Source: Nilaparvata lugens (Eukaryota; Arthropoda; Insecta; Hemiptera; Delphacidae). Taken from it: 64,000 bases of DNA. A program made the position numbers and the translations under genes. Location of the stretch: positions 36,390,001 through 36,454,000 of the forward strand of contig NC_052509.1 in NCBI RefSeq assembly GCF_014356525.2, in the 5' to 3' direction. Positions 10,351-20,599 of the stretch are shown piece by piece. The notes beneath the pieces were generated by a model. That model was not told where the DNA came from. It made no database searches and saw only the letters and a program-made list of their open reading frames with translations. Numbering within the stretch: the stretch's first letter is position 1; each line of letters begins with the position of its first letter.

Positions 10351-10394
10351 TATATATATGATATATATATATACATATATACATATATACATAT

Positions 10395-10444
<50 letters not shown>

Positions 10445-10560
10445 ATATATAATATATATATATACCACTTAACAGAAACACTAAGTTCTATATATAACTA
10501 TAAACAGGATACACACAACACGGATAGATTAAAAACATTCAAAAACTTACATTTAAACAA
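10185..10560. repeat. Inverted LTR end, TA repeats and inverted 5' flank
   Basis: Immediately after the 3' LTR about 50 bp repeat the LTR end in reverse complement (to about 10237), forming a hairpin with it. Then follow about 230 bp of (TA)n/ATATAC simple repeat, and then (about 10485-10555) the reverse complement of the sequence at 2170-2235 that flanks the 5' LTR. All reading frames here are low-complexity artefacts. Confidence 0.75.
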
Positions 10561-10650
10561 GAATTCCGGGGAGCTGGTCCCCCTTGTCAATCAACCAGGA
10601 AGTGAAGTCACTTATAAATATAAATAAATAAATATATATTATATATATTA

Positions 10651-10682
<32 letters not shown>

Positions 10683-10727
10683 GAACATATATACATATAT
10701 ATACATTACATTTGAGTGTTTCGCGGA
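10561..10727. repeat. AT-rich simple repeat
   Basis: Short unique stretch followed by (TA)n/ATATAC repeats (about 10615-10705). No gene. Confidence 0.7.
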
Positions 10728-11025
10728 TGGATATATTATATGTAAAGAATTAACCGGGTACATCCGTTTGTTTTGACTTACTTGAGTCTGACGTTTCGTC
10801 GCCATCGCAGACGACATCTTCTGAGGGTGGCGTCGAGATCTACACTGAGTCCTAGGTATTCTTTCTGGGTCGAAGAGCATATCTCCTACCCCCTCCCTCC
10901 ACTTGCTTGTGCTGGCGCTGTTGGGTGAGTGAAATTCCAGGAAAGTTGTCTTGTTTTGGTGACAATGGTGCTGTAGCGGGTTTCATTGTACCAGGTACTG
11001 GGCGTTTGGTATTCAAAATTAACTT

Positions 11026-11371
11026 CCATAGGGAGACACGTTGAGGCTGTCGTCTCTTTTATTTAGAGAGCCTTGCTTTTCGATTTCCAACGCCTCTCTC
11101 ACAATCCTGACTTGAAAATCTCGAATGCTGGCTATTTGTTTGGAATTCACGAAATTTATTGTATGACCAGTATTTTTCACATGGTTATATAGGGCTGAGG
11201 TTGATTGTTGATTTTTTATGCTTAATTTATGTTCATCTATTCTAGCAGAGATTCTCCTATTTGTTTGGCCTACATATTGCTTGTCACAGTTCAGGCAGGG
11301 GATACTGTAGACTCCTTGGTTTTCTAGCTCCAGTCTGTTGATGGGTTTTTTTTAAGATTTGTGAAATGAGT
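11026..11371 (-). pseudogene. Penelope GIY-YIG endonuclease, left arm
   Basis: C-terminal endonuclease domain of a Penelope-like element, minus strand. It reads GVYSIPCLNCDKQYVGQTNRR (the GIY...YVG signature with the extra CxxC typical of Penelope GIY-YIG), then the conserved Arg and His-Lys helix and NHVKNTGHT. Only the 3' part of the gene is present; RT sequence is absent in this arm. Confidence 0.8.
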
Positions 11372-11717
11372 ACTCATTTCACAAATCTTAAAAAAACCCA
11401 TCAACAGACTGGAGCTAGAAAACCAAGGAGTCTACAGTATCCCCTGCCTGAACTGTGACAAGCAATATGTAGGCCAAACAAATAGGAGAATCTCTGCTAG
11501 AATAGATGAACATAAATTAAGCATAAAAAATCAACAATCAACCTCAGCCCTATATAACCATGTGAAAAATACTGGTCATACAATAAATTTCGTGAATTCC
11601 AAACAAATAGCCAGCATTCGAGATTTTCAAGTCAGGATTGTGAGAGAGGCGTTGGAAATCGAAAAGCAAGGCTCTCTAAATAAAAGAGACGACAGCCTCA
11701 ACGTGTCTCCCTTATGA
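11372..11717 (+). pseudogene. Penelope GIY-YIG endonuclease, right arm
   Basis: Mirror copy of the left arm, plus strand, with the same signature and a stop at 11715-11717. The left arm lacks that stop because the local sequence differs (TTATGA here, CTATGG there on the coding strand), so the arms have diverged slightly after duplication or descend from two copies. Confidence 0.8.
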
Positions 11718-12045
11718 AGTTAATTTTGAATACCAAACGCCCAGTACCTGGTACAATGAAACCCGCTACAGCACCATTGTCACCAAAACAAGACAACTTT
11801 CCTGGAATTTCACTCACCCAACAGCGCCAGCACAAGCAAGTGGAGGGAGGGGGTAGGAGATATGCTCTTCGACCAGAAAGAATACCTAGGACTCAGTGTA
11901 GATCTCGACGCCACCCTCAGAAGATGTCGTCTGCGATGGCGACGAAACGTCAGACTCAAGTAAGTCAAAACAACGGATGTACCCGGTTAATTCTTTTACA
12001 TATAATATATATACATATATATATATTATATATGTGAACTTTTAA

Positions 12046-12284
12046 AAATTTGCAGATGGATGAACATGCTAATATATCAACCAGGTACATCCAATAAGCA
12101 GTTTCACTTACTTGCTGACCTTTCGCCATTATAACAAAATGATATTCTGGGAGCGCAGTTTTAGCTACACTGACTCCTGCATGTGATGGAAGTTCTTCAA
12201 CGTGGTCGAAGGGAGTACCTCCTCCCCTCTCCTTCTTCCACGTGTTCGGCCTGGCGCTGCTGGGTAAATGTGTCATGACACATT
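12046..12284 (-). repeat. Penelope terminal repeat, inverted copy 1
   Basis: About 240 bp related to 13757-13990, 16520-16760 (other orientation) and 63587-63680/63770-63864. Landmarks are GCTAATATATCAACC, TTTCACTTACTTGCTGAC, TTTTAGCTACACTGACTCC and the GGTCGAAGGGAGTACCTCC box. It is the non-coding end (pseudo-LTR type) of the Penelope family. Confidence 0.75.
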
Positions 12285-13735
12285 TATCTGCTTCCCAACT
12301 TTACTGAACTATCTTATCATACTAATAATTTCAAAACAAATAGTATTCTCAAGAAAGCCAGTAAAGTGTTACTCATTGAAAATATTCAACGTGTTAGGAA
12401 ACAACTCAGTACTCTAGAGTCAAAATTAATTACCATTCACTACACCCTCAGTAACTCACTAAACCCCCTTATTTGGCAACGTCTTAAACTATTAGTCAAT
12501 TTCCGTACTGAAACATACAGAACCCTTAAAACCAACAAACTAGATAAGAAATTTGCTAACCTTCAGATCAAAGACAATTAGACCAGGAGAGTGACAACCG
12601 AAAACACTTGTAGGAGAGTTGTACACAATCTTCCAAGCCACAAATTAACTAAAGTTGAAGAAAATGTTCTGAAAGAAGGTTTCAATTTTGCAATCACCCC
12701 CGAAAACTTACCACATGAAGAAATAATATCCACTATTGAACCAAGTCTTAAAGAATTTGAACGCATTGAAGCAGAAGAGATCAGACAAGAAATCTTTCAT
12801 AATTGATTGAAAAATCAAATCCTCCCAAGACCAATTTACCGAAAGGAGAAATCACAGCCTTGAAAACCCTTTCTAGAAATCCCTCCATAGTAATCCTTCT
12901 AGCTGACAAAGGGAATTTTACAGTAGTTATGGACAGACCAGTATATAACGAAAAACTAGAGAATATTCTTAAAGATGCAGCCAACAAGCCGGTTTAACGA
13001 GACCCCACAACCTACCTTGAGAAAATTACGAAGTCAAAAATCAAACAATCCGATACAAATTGGAGGAACCCCCATGGGATCATCCCTCTCTCCAGCCATA
13101 GCCAATCTCTTCATGACTCATTTTGAAGAAGAAGCTCTCAGTAGAACAAAACTGAAACCAACTCTTTGGAAGAGATATGTTGACAATATCTTTATCATTT
13201 GGCCTCATGGTAAAGAAGAACTTTTCGAATTCATCAATCAGCTGATCCAGATACACCCCAAAATACAGTTCAACCTCGAAATAGAAGAAGAAGCTGAACT
13301 ACCGTTTTTTGACATTCTAATCACGAGAAACAAAAATGGCAGACTGGAACACTCTGTATACCGAAAACCAACCCATACAAATAGATACCTGAATGCACTA
13401 TCTCATCATCACCCCGCACACTCCTTTTCTGTAGTCAATAGTCTAATCTTTGGATCTCTTCATCTCATGGACGAAAAAAGCAAAGAAGAGGAGATCAAGA
13501 CAATCAAATCCATACTGAAGTATAATGGCTACAATGATAGAATAATCTAAAAATCATTGAAAAAACAACTGACACCTCCAATCCCCAAAGAAAAACTCAA
13601 GGAAGAGAAAGCAATCGAAAAAACCATGTCGTGACACCTACACAGAAAATTCAACTCAAACAACATTGTTGTCCTTTTCGACTGGAATTTTTTGAACACT
13701 TCACACTGATCGAATACTATCTCCCCGTAGAGATG
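12285..13735 (+). pseudogene. Penelope-like element ORF, copy A (broken)
   Basis: The N-terminal region of the Penelope protein (about 12285-12790, helical, with RRVVHNLPSHKLTKVEENVL) is followed by a frameshift and the segment NPSIVILLADKG-FTVVMDR (12803-12997). The RT fingers and palm A region is deleted. The frame resumes at 12975-13550 with GGTPMGSSLSPAIANLF (palm motif B), KRYVDNIFIIW and LPFFDILITRNKNG. The catalytic Y-V-D-D is Y-V-D-N, so the polymerase is dead even apart from the deletion. The copy ends at about 13735 where an inverted terminal repeat begins. Penelope-like elements are telomerase-related retroelements that use a GIY-YIG nuclease. Confidence 0.85.
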
Positions 13736-14020
13736 TAATATGTAAACTTTTAAAAATTCGCGGATGGGTGAACATGCTAATATATCAACTGGGTACATCC
13801 AATTAGCAGTTTCACTTACTTGCTGACGTTTCGCCATTATAACAAATGACATCCTCGGAGCACAGTTTTAGCTACACTGACTCCTGTGTTTGGAAGTTCT
13901 TCCACGTGGTCGAAGGGAGTACCTCCTCCCCTCTCCTTCATCCACGTGCTCGGCCTGGCGCTGCTGGGTGAATGGAATTCCCGGAGAAGTGTTTGGATTT
14001 TGTGTTGTATTGAGAATGAT
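13736..14020 (-). repeat. Penelope terminal repeat, inverted copy 2
   Basis: The same non-coding module as 12046-12284, better preserved: CTGACGTTTCGCC at 13822-13834, then TTATAACAAATGACATCC, TTTTAGCTACACTGACTCC and the CTCCCCTCTCC box. On the coding strand this places the module downstream of the GIY-YIG segment at 14024-14375. Confidence 0.75.
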
Positions 14021-14375
14021 TTTTCAAAGGGAAGAGATATTTGTACTGTAATCTCTTTTGCTAATGCTCCCTTGTTTCTGTATTTTTAGGGCCTCTCGTG
14101 TAATCCTAACCCGAAAATCTTGAATGTTGGCTATTTGTTTTGAATTCTTAAAATTTATTTTGTCACCTGTGTTTTTTACATGGTTGTAAAGGGCTGAAGT
14201 GGATTGTTTGTTTTTTATGTTCAATTTGTGTTCCTCTATCCTCGCTGTTATTCTTCTATTTGTTTGACCTACATACATCTTGTCACAATTCAGGCAGGGA
14301 ATACTGTAGATGCCCTGATTTTCCAGTTCTAATCTCTGGAAGGGTTTCTTTGGAAATTTCTTTAAAGTTTCTTTA
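14021..14375 (-). pseudogene. Penelope GIY-YIG endonuclease (inverted)
   Basis: The minus-strand frame reads GIYSIPCLNCDKMYVGQTNRR, then ARIEEHKLNIKNKQSTSALY and NHVKNTGDKINF, ending ALKIQKQGSISKRDYSTN. The signature Gly-Ile-Tyr and Tyr-Val-Gly, the Arg and the catalytic-type Glu/His residues of GIY-YIG are present. It is joined head to head with the plus-strand copy beginning at about 14376, so the open frame upstream of 14375 on this strand is only antisense of that copy. Confidence 0.82.
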
Positions 14376-15763
14376 GAATCATTGGAAAAATCAAATCCTT
14401 CCAAGTCCAATTTACTGAAAGAAGAAATCACAGCCTTGAAAACCCTTTCTAGAAATCCCTCCATAGTAATCTTACCAGCTGACAATGGGAATTCTACAGT
14501 AGTTATGGACAGAACAGTATATAAGGAAAAACTAGAGAATATTCTCAAAGATTCAGCGTACAAGCCGGTTCAACGAGACCCCACGACCTACCTTGAAAAA
14601 TTACGAAGTCAATAATCAAACAATCCAATATCAACCCAGATACCCAACTCAAATTAATTCCCAGAGAGAAATCTAGTAGATGCCCGAAAATTTATGGTTT
14701 TCCAAAAATACATAAGCTCTCAGATTAATTGTGAGTGCTATTAACTCACCTACCCAGAAACTTGAACGATTCATAGCCAACCTCATTCAACCAATTATAG
14801 AAGAATTACAATCATATATGTGAAAAACTCCTATGATTCTATTAATCAAATCAAAGACATAACCCTTAATTTGGGGGATGTACTAGCAAGTGTAGACATC
14901 ATTTCCATGTACCCCAACATCCCTGTTGATGAAGCCCCAATCATCATGAATCAAAATGCACACTTTTCTAAATCAATTATTGACCTGACAAGCCACTGCC
15001 TGAAAAATACATATCCCACTCACAATAACCAATACTACAGACAAATTGAAGGAACCCCCATGGGATCATCCCTCTCTCCAGCCATAGCCAATCTCTTCAT
15101 GACTCATTCTGAAGAAGAAGCTCTCAGTAGAACAAAACTGAAACCAACCCTTTGGAAGAGATATGTCAACCATACTTTTATCATTTGGCCTCATGGTAAA
15201 GAAGAACTTTTTGAATTCCTCAATCAGCTGAACCAGATACACCCCAAAATACAGTTCACCCTCGAAATAGAAGAAGAAGCTAAACTACCGTTTTTAGACA
15301 TTCTAATCACGAGAAACAAAAATGGCAGTCTGGAACACTCTGTATACCGAAAACCAACCCATACAATCAGATACCTGAATGCACTATCTCATCATCACCC
15401 CGCACACTCCTTCTCTGTAGTCAATAGTCTAATCTTTGGATCTCTTCATCTCACGGACGAAAAAAGCAAAGAAGAGGAGATCAAGACAATCAAATCCATA
15501 CTGAAGTATAATGGCTACAATAATTGAATAATCGAAAAATCATTGAACAAACAACTGACACCTCCAATCCCCAAAGAAAAACTCAAGGAAGAGAAAGCAT
15601 TCGAAAAAACCGTCCTTCTTCCATACATCAGGACCATATTGGAAGAATACTGAAAAAACATCAAATCAAACCAGTCTACGAACCTCTCCAAACTATTTCG
15701 TGATTTCTAAAGAAACCCTTTCAGAGATTAGAACTAGAAAATCAGGGCGTCTATAGTATTGAA
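14376..15763 (+). pseudogene. Penelope-like element ORF, copy B (broken)
   Basis: 14382-14615 carries the N-terminal segment NPSIVILPADNG-STVVMDR. 14616-14819 is frameshifted but retains KIYGFPKIHK, the conserved Penelope PKIHK box. 14820-15527 carries LASVDIISMYPNIPVDEA (palm motif A, catalytic Asp intact), GTPMGSSLSPAIANLF (motif B), KRYVNHTFIIW and LPFLDILITRNKNG. The catalytic Y-V-D-D is replaced by Y-V-N-H. The coding region continues degraded to about 15757 (QRLELENQGVYSI-like), where an inverted-repeat element interrupts it just before the GIY-YIG domain. Confidence 0.87.
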
Positions 15764-16340
15764 TGAAAAAGACTAAGAAATTGTCAAAAAAAAACACTGA
15801 TTTATTGATAATTAGAAAGACCGGTTTCGGTTATTACACCATTGTCAATCTCTGTTAAACTAAAACTAAATACAAGAGCAGCAGAATCTATACTAGTAGG
15901 CGAGTACTGCTATTTATGGTAAAACTAAATTCGTAGTGTTGTATTGGTTGAAATGAATTCCACTACGAATTCAGTTTTATCATAAAATTGTAAACATACA
16001 TTAGTCAATAGTTTTTCCATTTACATATTTGTTTTATTATCTTTCACATTTGTTTCCTTGGTTCTTATTTTGTACTGAAAGTAAATTTTATTATCATTCT
16101 GTTGCTTATGCCGCCATTTTGTCACACCGTTGAGTGGTAGGAGACTGTCTAGCTAGGCCAATGGCAGGCGTTTATGCCCTCGACCAATAGCAGTACTCGC
16201 CTACTAGTATAAATTCTGCTGCTCTTGTATTTAGTTTTAGTTTATCAGAGATTGACAATGGTGTAATAACCGAAACTGGTCTTTCTGATTATCAATGAAT
16301 CGGTGGTTTTTTGACAATTTCTTAGTCATTTTCATTCAAT
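15764..16340. mobile_element. 577-bp inverted-repeat (MITE-like) element
   Basis: Terminal inverted repeats of about 150 bp: GAATGAAAAAGACTAAGAAA at the left matches the reverse complement of the right end (TTTCTTAGTCATTTTCATTC with a small indel), and the pairing continues through the box CGGTTATTACACCATTGTC and AGCAGCAGAATCTATACTAG. The centre (about 15920-16190) is not coding. It interrupts Penelope copy B; the flanks carry the related sequence TCTATAGTATT on both sides, so the insertion was accompanied by some duplication or rearrangement. Confidence 0.75.
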
Positions 16341-16700
16341 ATGAATAATTACCACAATATCAACTTCTCAACTACACAAAAAGTCTATAGTATTCCCTGC
16401 CTGAATTGTGACAAGATGTATGTAGGTCAAACAAATAGAAGAATATCAGCCAGGATAGAGAAACAAGGGAGCCTTAACAAAAGAGATTACAGTACAAATA
16501 TCTCTTCCCTTTGGAAAAATCATTCTCAACACAGCACAAAAGCCAGACACTTCTCCGGGAATTCCATTCACCCAGCAGCGCCAGGCCGAGCACGTGGAAG
16601 AAGGTGAGGGGAGGAGGTACTCCCTTCGTCCACGTGGAAGAACTTCCAAACACACGCAGGAGTCAGTGTAGCTAAAACTGCGCTCCAAGGATGTTATTTG
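16341..16700 (+). pseudogene. Penelope GIY-YIG, copy B distal part
   Basis: Resumes after the inverted-repeat element: VYSIPCLNCDKMYVGQTNRR, then an internal deletion that removes the central helices (RISARIEKQGSLNKRDYS), then terminal non-coding sequence. The nuclease is therefore incomplete. Confidence 0.78.
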
Positions 16701-16756
16701 ATATAATGGCAAAATGGCAGCAAGTAAGTGAAACTGCTTATTTGGCTGTACCCGGT

Positions 16757-16760
<4 letters not shown>
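16520..16760 (+). repeat. Penelope terminal repeat, copy 3
   Basis: Plus-orientation copy of the terminal module, including GGAGGTACTCCCTTCG, GTCAGTGTAGCTAAAACTG and AGCAAGTAAGTGAAACTGC, ending GTACCCGGTTGA next to a TA microsatellite, the same end point as the palindrome arm. Confidence 0.75.

Positions 16761-16812
<52 letters not shown>
16758..16812. repeat. (TA)n microsatellite
   Basis: About 27 TA units at the end of the Penelope copy. Confidence 0.95.
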
Positions 16813-16814
<2 letters not shown>

Positions 16815-17936
16815 TAATAGTTGATTAAGTAATAGTGATAATAATAATAATAGCGAAACAGTGATAGTTATATACTCATTCTGCATCTCATCAACTTATA
16901 TATTCTTTTAAGTAAAATATATACTTTTGAATAGATACAGTGAATATTTCTCGTTATAAAAATAAAAACATATTTTACAATCTAATACATGCTGCACCTG
17001 TCTGATACAATAACCGTTGGTGCGTTCATCATAAGTGAAAAGGAGATGTGTAGTTGAGCAGCTGCAACTCATTAGTGAGATTTATCTGCGTGGACGGCCA
17101 TCGGTTAGTTGCCGCGTCACGGCTGTTGACGCTTGACGACCAATAAACTCGGATTTATCATATCGTGTCATACCGATAAATTCACGGCCAACACAACTGC
17201 AGACAACTCGTGTGACCGCAATCAGTAATGACGACTCGAGCAGTGGCAATTCAGTTTGCAGTCGAACAAAAACAAATGAATAAAAAGATAAAAGAAAGTA
17301 AAATATGAGACTAGAGTGAGGAATTCATGGACTAGAGTAAAATGATGTGGAACGGAATTTGAGAAAAATACTAGATGAACAAAGATTTAAAAAAAAACAT
17401 CAATTCAAAAAGGACAATGAGAATAGAGGACTTGACTACTCTCTTTAAAAAAATATAATACTTAGAGAAGAATAGTGAAGATTATCGATCACCGATCAGA
17501 CTAGAAACATGAATTATTAGACTAGAGAATTTACCAAAGAAGAATACTGGATTTAATATTTCTTAACACGAATACTAGATGAGGTATCCATTTATGACAA
17601 TACTTATTGTCATAGTATTGTTAAAAGTATTGATTCAGATATATTTGATCGGTTTTAATAATAAAAAAGTCTTAATACGGATCTGATAGAGAATCAAATT
17701 TATTCTAAATACGTTGATCAAATATGATTTTAAACTGTGCAATGGGAACCCTTGGATTAGGAGTAGAGAATGAAGAATTTTAGTACTTCCGTCATTTAGT
17801 GTAACTTCAGTTAATGATCAGTGGCTGCATGTACTTTTTTCACATAAGTCATTGTCTTTGTAGTGTACATGGGAGCCAACTCAAAATATTAAGAAAAATA
17901 AAATCATTCATTGTTTCAGAAATATTATTATGATCA
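16813..17936. other. Intergenic, nothing recognised
   Basis: AT-rich DNA with a GC-richer island at about 17020-17230. No frame longer than 60 codons and no repeat family recognised. Confidence 0.4.
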
Positions 17937-18728
17937 TCTATATATATAAAAGCGAAATGGCACTCACTCACTGACTGACTCACTCACTCACTCACTCACC
18001 CGCAGATCTAAAAATCTACCAGACAAAAAACGTTCAAATTTGGTAGGAATGTTCAGTTGGCACTTTAGAGGCGCCTTAAGAACGGATTTGGAAAAATTTC
18101 CAAAGATACGCCCAAATTCTGCGTTTTTCAAGCGTTTTCTCAGATTTATCGAGAACAAATGAATAGAAAATGTTCAAATTTAGTACAGAAGCTCAGCTAG
18201 GGTGTAATAATGTTGTGTTAGAAGGAATTTGCATTAACGTCAAAGATACGCCCGAAATTAGCGTTTTTCCAGCGTTTTTTGCGCTTTCGCAGCTTTATCG
18301 AAAACAAATGAACAGAAAATGTTCAAATTCACTACAGAAGCTCAGCTGGTGTGTAATGAAGTTGGGTTAGAAGGAATTTGAAATAACGCAAAAGATACCC
18401 CCAAAATTCCATTTTCTCAGTTCTTTCATGGAGTAATAGACAGAAAATGTTCAAATTTGGTACAGAGGTTTAGCTAGGGTCTAACAATTTTGTGATGAGG
18501 TGACTTTAATATTTCATCAAAGATACGCCCAAAATCTGCGTTTTTCTCTGCCTTTCTGCGTTTTCTCAGTACTTTGACTTTCTGATGGAATGAGGCATGC
18601 TCAAATGAAAAATGCAGGGGAGCGGAGCGAGCCCGCTGATCTCATTTTTAGACGATCCAGTCGGGGAGCCAGGGGGCGGAGCCCCTTGGCTAGACGGATA
18701 TGGCGAGCGAAGCGAGCCTGACGGCTAG
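17937..18728 (+). mobile_element. Helitron-like non-autonomous element
   Basis: The left edge is A|TCTATATATATAAAAGCG and the right edge GACGG-CTAG|T, matching the Helitron rule (5' TC, 3' CTRR, insertion between A and T) with no target duplication. Near the right end is a hairpin CCAGGGGGC-GGA-GCCCCTTGG (about 18669-18689). After the opening run of CACTCACTCA, the interior has about four imperfect repeats of 120-140 bp, each with AAAGATACGCCC, GCGTTTTTC and CAGAAAATGTTCAAATT. It codes for nothing. The hairpin is further from the CTAG end than usual, so this could be another class of element. Confidence 0.55.
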
Positions 18729-20050
18729 TTATAAATATATAGAAGCATGACAAGTTACCCCATTGTAACTTGTAGTCTGATAAGTTGTAGTTAAAAAAAT
18801 ACAAGATCTTCTCACAATATGTAGAGAGATTATCAGTACTTCTCTCATATTGATTGATGGCTCCTATTTCTTCTAGGTTATGAGGGATAAAAAATATATA
18901 ATTTGAAAGAGGAACTAAATAGAATGTAGTGTGATGCCAGTTCCAAGTTTGCGAGGATAAGAAGAGTAGTTTAACTGGATGGAAACACTCATACTCTGTA
19001 GGCTTCCTGAAGATTTTTTGATTGTAGAATGAGAGCTACTTCCAATATGACAGGTATACCACCCGCCAACCAAATCTCGTATTGTAGGCTCTTTCACACA
19101 ACATTCGATTAATTCAACTACTAATCCTAGACCCAGAAAACATCAACTCTCATCTAAATAAATCCAATATTTACACTCCATTTCCATTCATATACGTATA
19201 AATAAGAAACATGTTGGTAACATCAACAACTTATTGTAATCCATTTTAATCTGACTCTCACAAGCTTGGATCCGATTCCAATGTTGTTGAAATATTGTAG
19301 AGACAGCGTTTAATTTAGTGGAATCTCCACTAATACTATCTTGTCGTTTCTGTGCCTAATTTTGTGAGGTGTCAGACACTTGTCCACAAGTCTTTGGCCT
19401 TGTTATCAGTTGATGGCTGAAAATAAAAAAAGAAGTTTGGAGCATTCATTTTAGATTCAAGTTCAAGAGTTCGATTTCTTCAATTGAGAAATAGACGTTT
19501 ACAACCGCTGTGCAAGTTATTTTTGCATGGATCAGCAATTTAAGGTCGTTTGTTGGGATGTTACCTTACTTTGAAATGTAGCTTTAGATTACTGATGATT
19601 TGAAAAGCGGTTAGAACTTCTAGTTCTGAAGTAATGCTGGTTGATGAAGCAGAAAACTATTTCCTTCGTAAGTTCTGTTTCGCGTGAGGTGGTCAACGAT
19701 ACAGGACATAAAATAATACAGGAATACGAGGATGAAAGGAATCAGTAATATTACCGTACTTGTATCGATGGAGAATAATTTATCGTCCAACGAAACGATG
19801 TTACAAGGAACGTGAATACAACAAAGTAGTATTTTGAGTTCCACTTTCATACTCGAGTCCCAATCTTAAACACAAGATACTATCATATGGGGAAGATTAT
19901 GTACGGAATATTTATCCTTTTTACACTGTGAAATAAAAAGTCAACATATCGATGGAAGTGAAGGTTACTGCGGTCGTAAATTCAATAAGGTTCTCTCGCT
20001 CATCAGAATCATTACTCCGTATGTTTTATATTTCGTTCAATGGATTTATT
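18729..20050. other. Intergenic, nothing recognised
   Basis: AT-rich sequence without supported genes or recognised repeats. Confidence 0.4.
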
Positions 20051-20084
20051 CCATTTGTTGATGTACTGTATACTGTTCAATGTA

Positions 20085-20475
20085 TTAATATCGGGGCACC
20101 GAGCTTCGCTCGTTATTTTTGTTTATTGATAAACAGTACACAATTCTCCAAGATGATCGTGTTTATATTTCACAGCTGGCTATATGTCATCTTATGAATT
20201 TTGGGGATGCAATATTTCGATTTTTCACATATTCACTCGCTCACTCAACTTTTTACTATCCACAGCTGTTTCAGCCAAGGATGAATTATCTTTTTAATGT
20301 CGTTCAGTGAGTTTTCCTAGGGATGAGACCTAGTCCAATCGAATTTTTATATCATAAACCTACTATGTTCCAAATTTCGTGCCGTTTTTTAAATTGTTAG
20401 AGCTGTTTTCGAGATCCGTTGAACATAAATATCCAGATATAAATAAATATAAATAACCAGCTATAAAAATACAGA
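20085..20475 (-). repeat. Dispersed repeat R, copy 1
   Basis: Its reverse complement matches the repeat at 56040-56680: shared boxes include GAGCGAAGCTCGGT-CCCCGATAT, GATCTCGAAAACRGCTC, ATTCGATTG...CTCATCCCT and CATTAAAARGATAAT. No coding capacity; probably the tail of an unidentified retroelement, since one end runs into short AT-rich repeats (ATAAATATAAATA). Confidence 0.7.
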
Positions 20476-20599
20476 AATTGCTCGCTTAATATAATAGGAT
20501 ATCAATCTATAGTTGCTTTTCCAGAACAGTGGACTAATAACGTATAACAAATAATCACCGAACAATCACTTCACCGTCGTGAATGGAGTGCACTCACTA

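Larger units (their letters stand above)
10728..12017. repeat. 1.29-kb palindrome of Penelope-like element ends
   Basis: Two inverted copies of the 3' half of a Penelope-like element meet head to head. The centre is GAGTACTC, between 11371 and 11372; the arms run to about 10728 and 12017, ending in TATAT repeats. The arms are nearly identical, with small differences such as a one-base change in a T/A run at 11346-11397 and a local change at about 11028/11714. Each arm holds a GIY-YIG coding segment and a terminal non-coding region. Confidence 0.9.

Noticed and set aside
10201..10880. Long Tyr/Ile-rich reading frames on both strands
   Set aside because: They are translations of TA/ATATAC microsatellite, not genes.
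18170..18370. 66-codon frame in the Helitron-like element
   Set aside because: Falls on non-coding tandem repeats; no protein-like conservation between the repeats.
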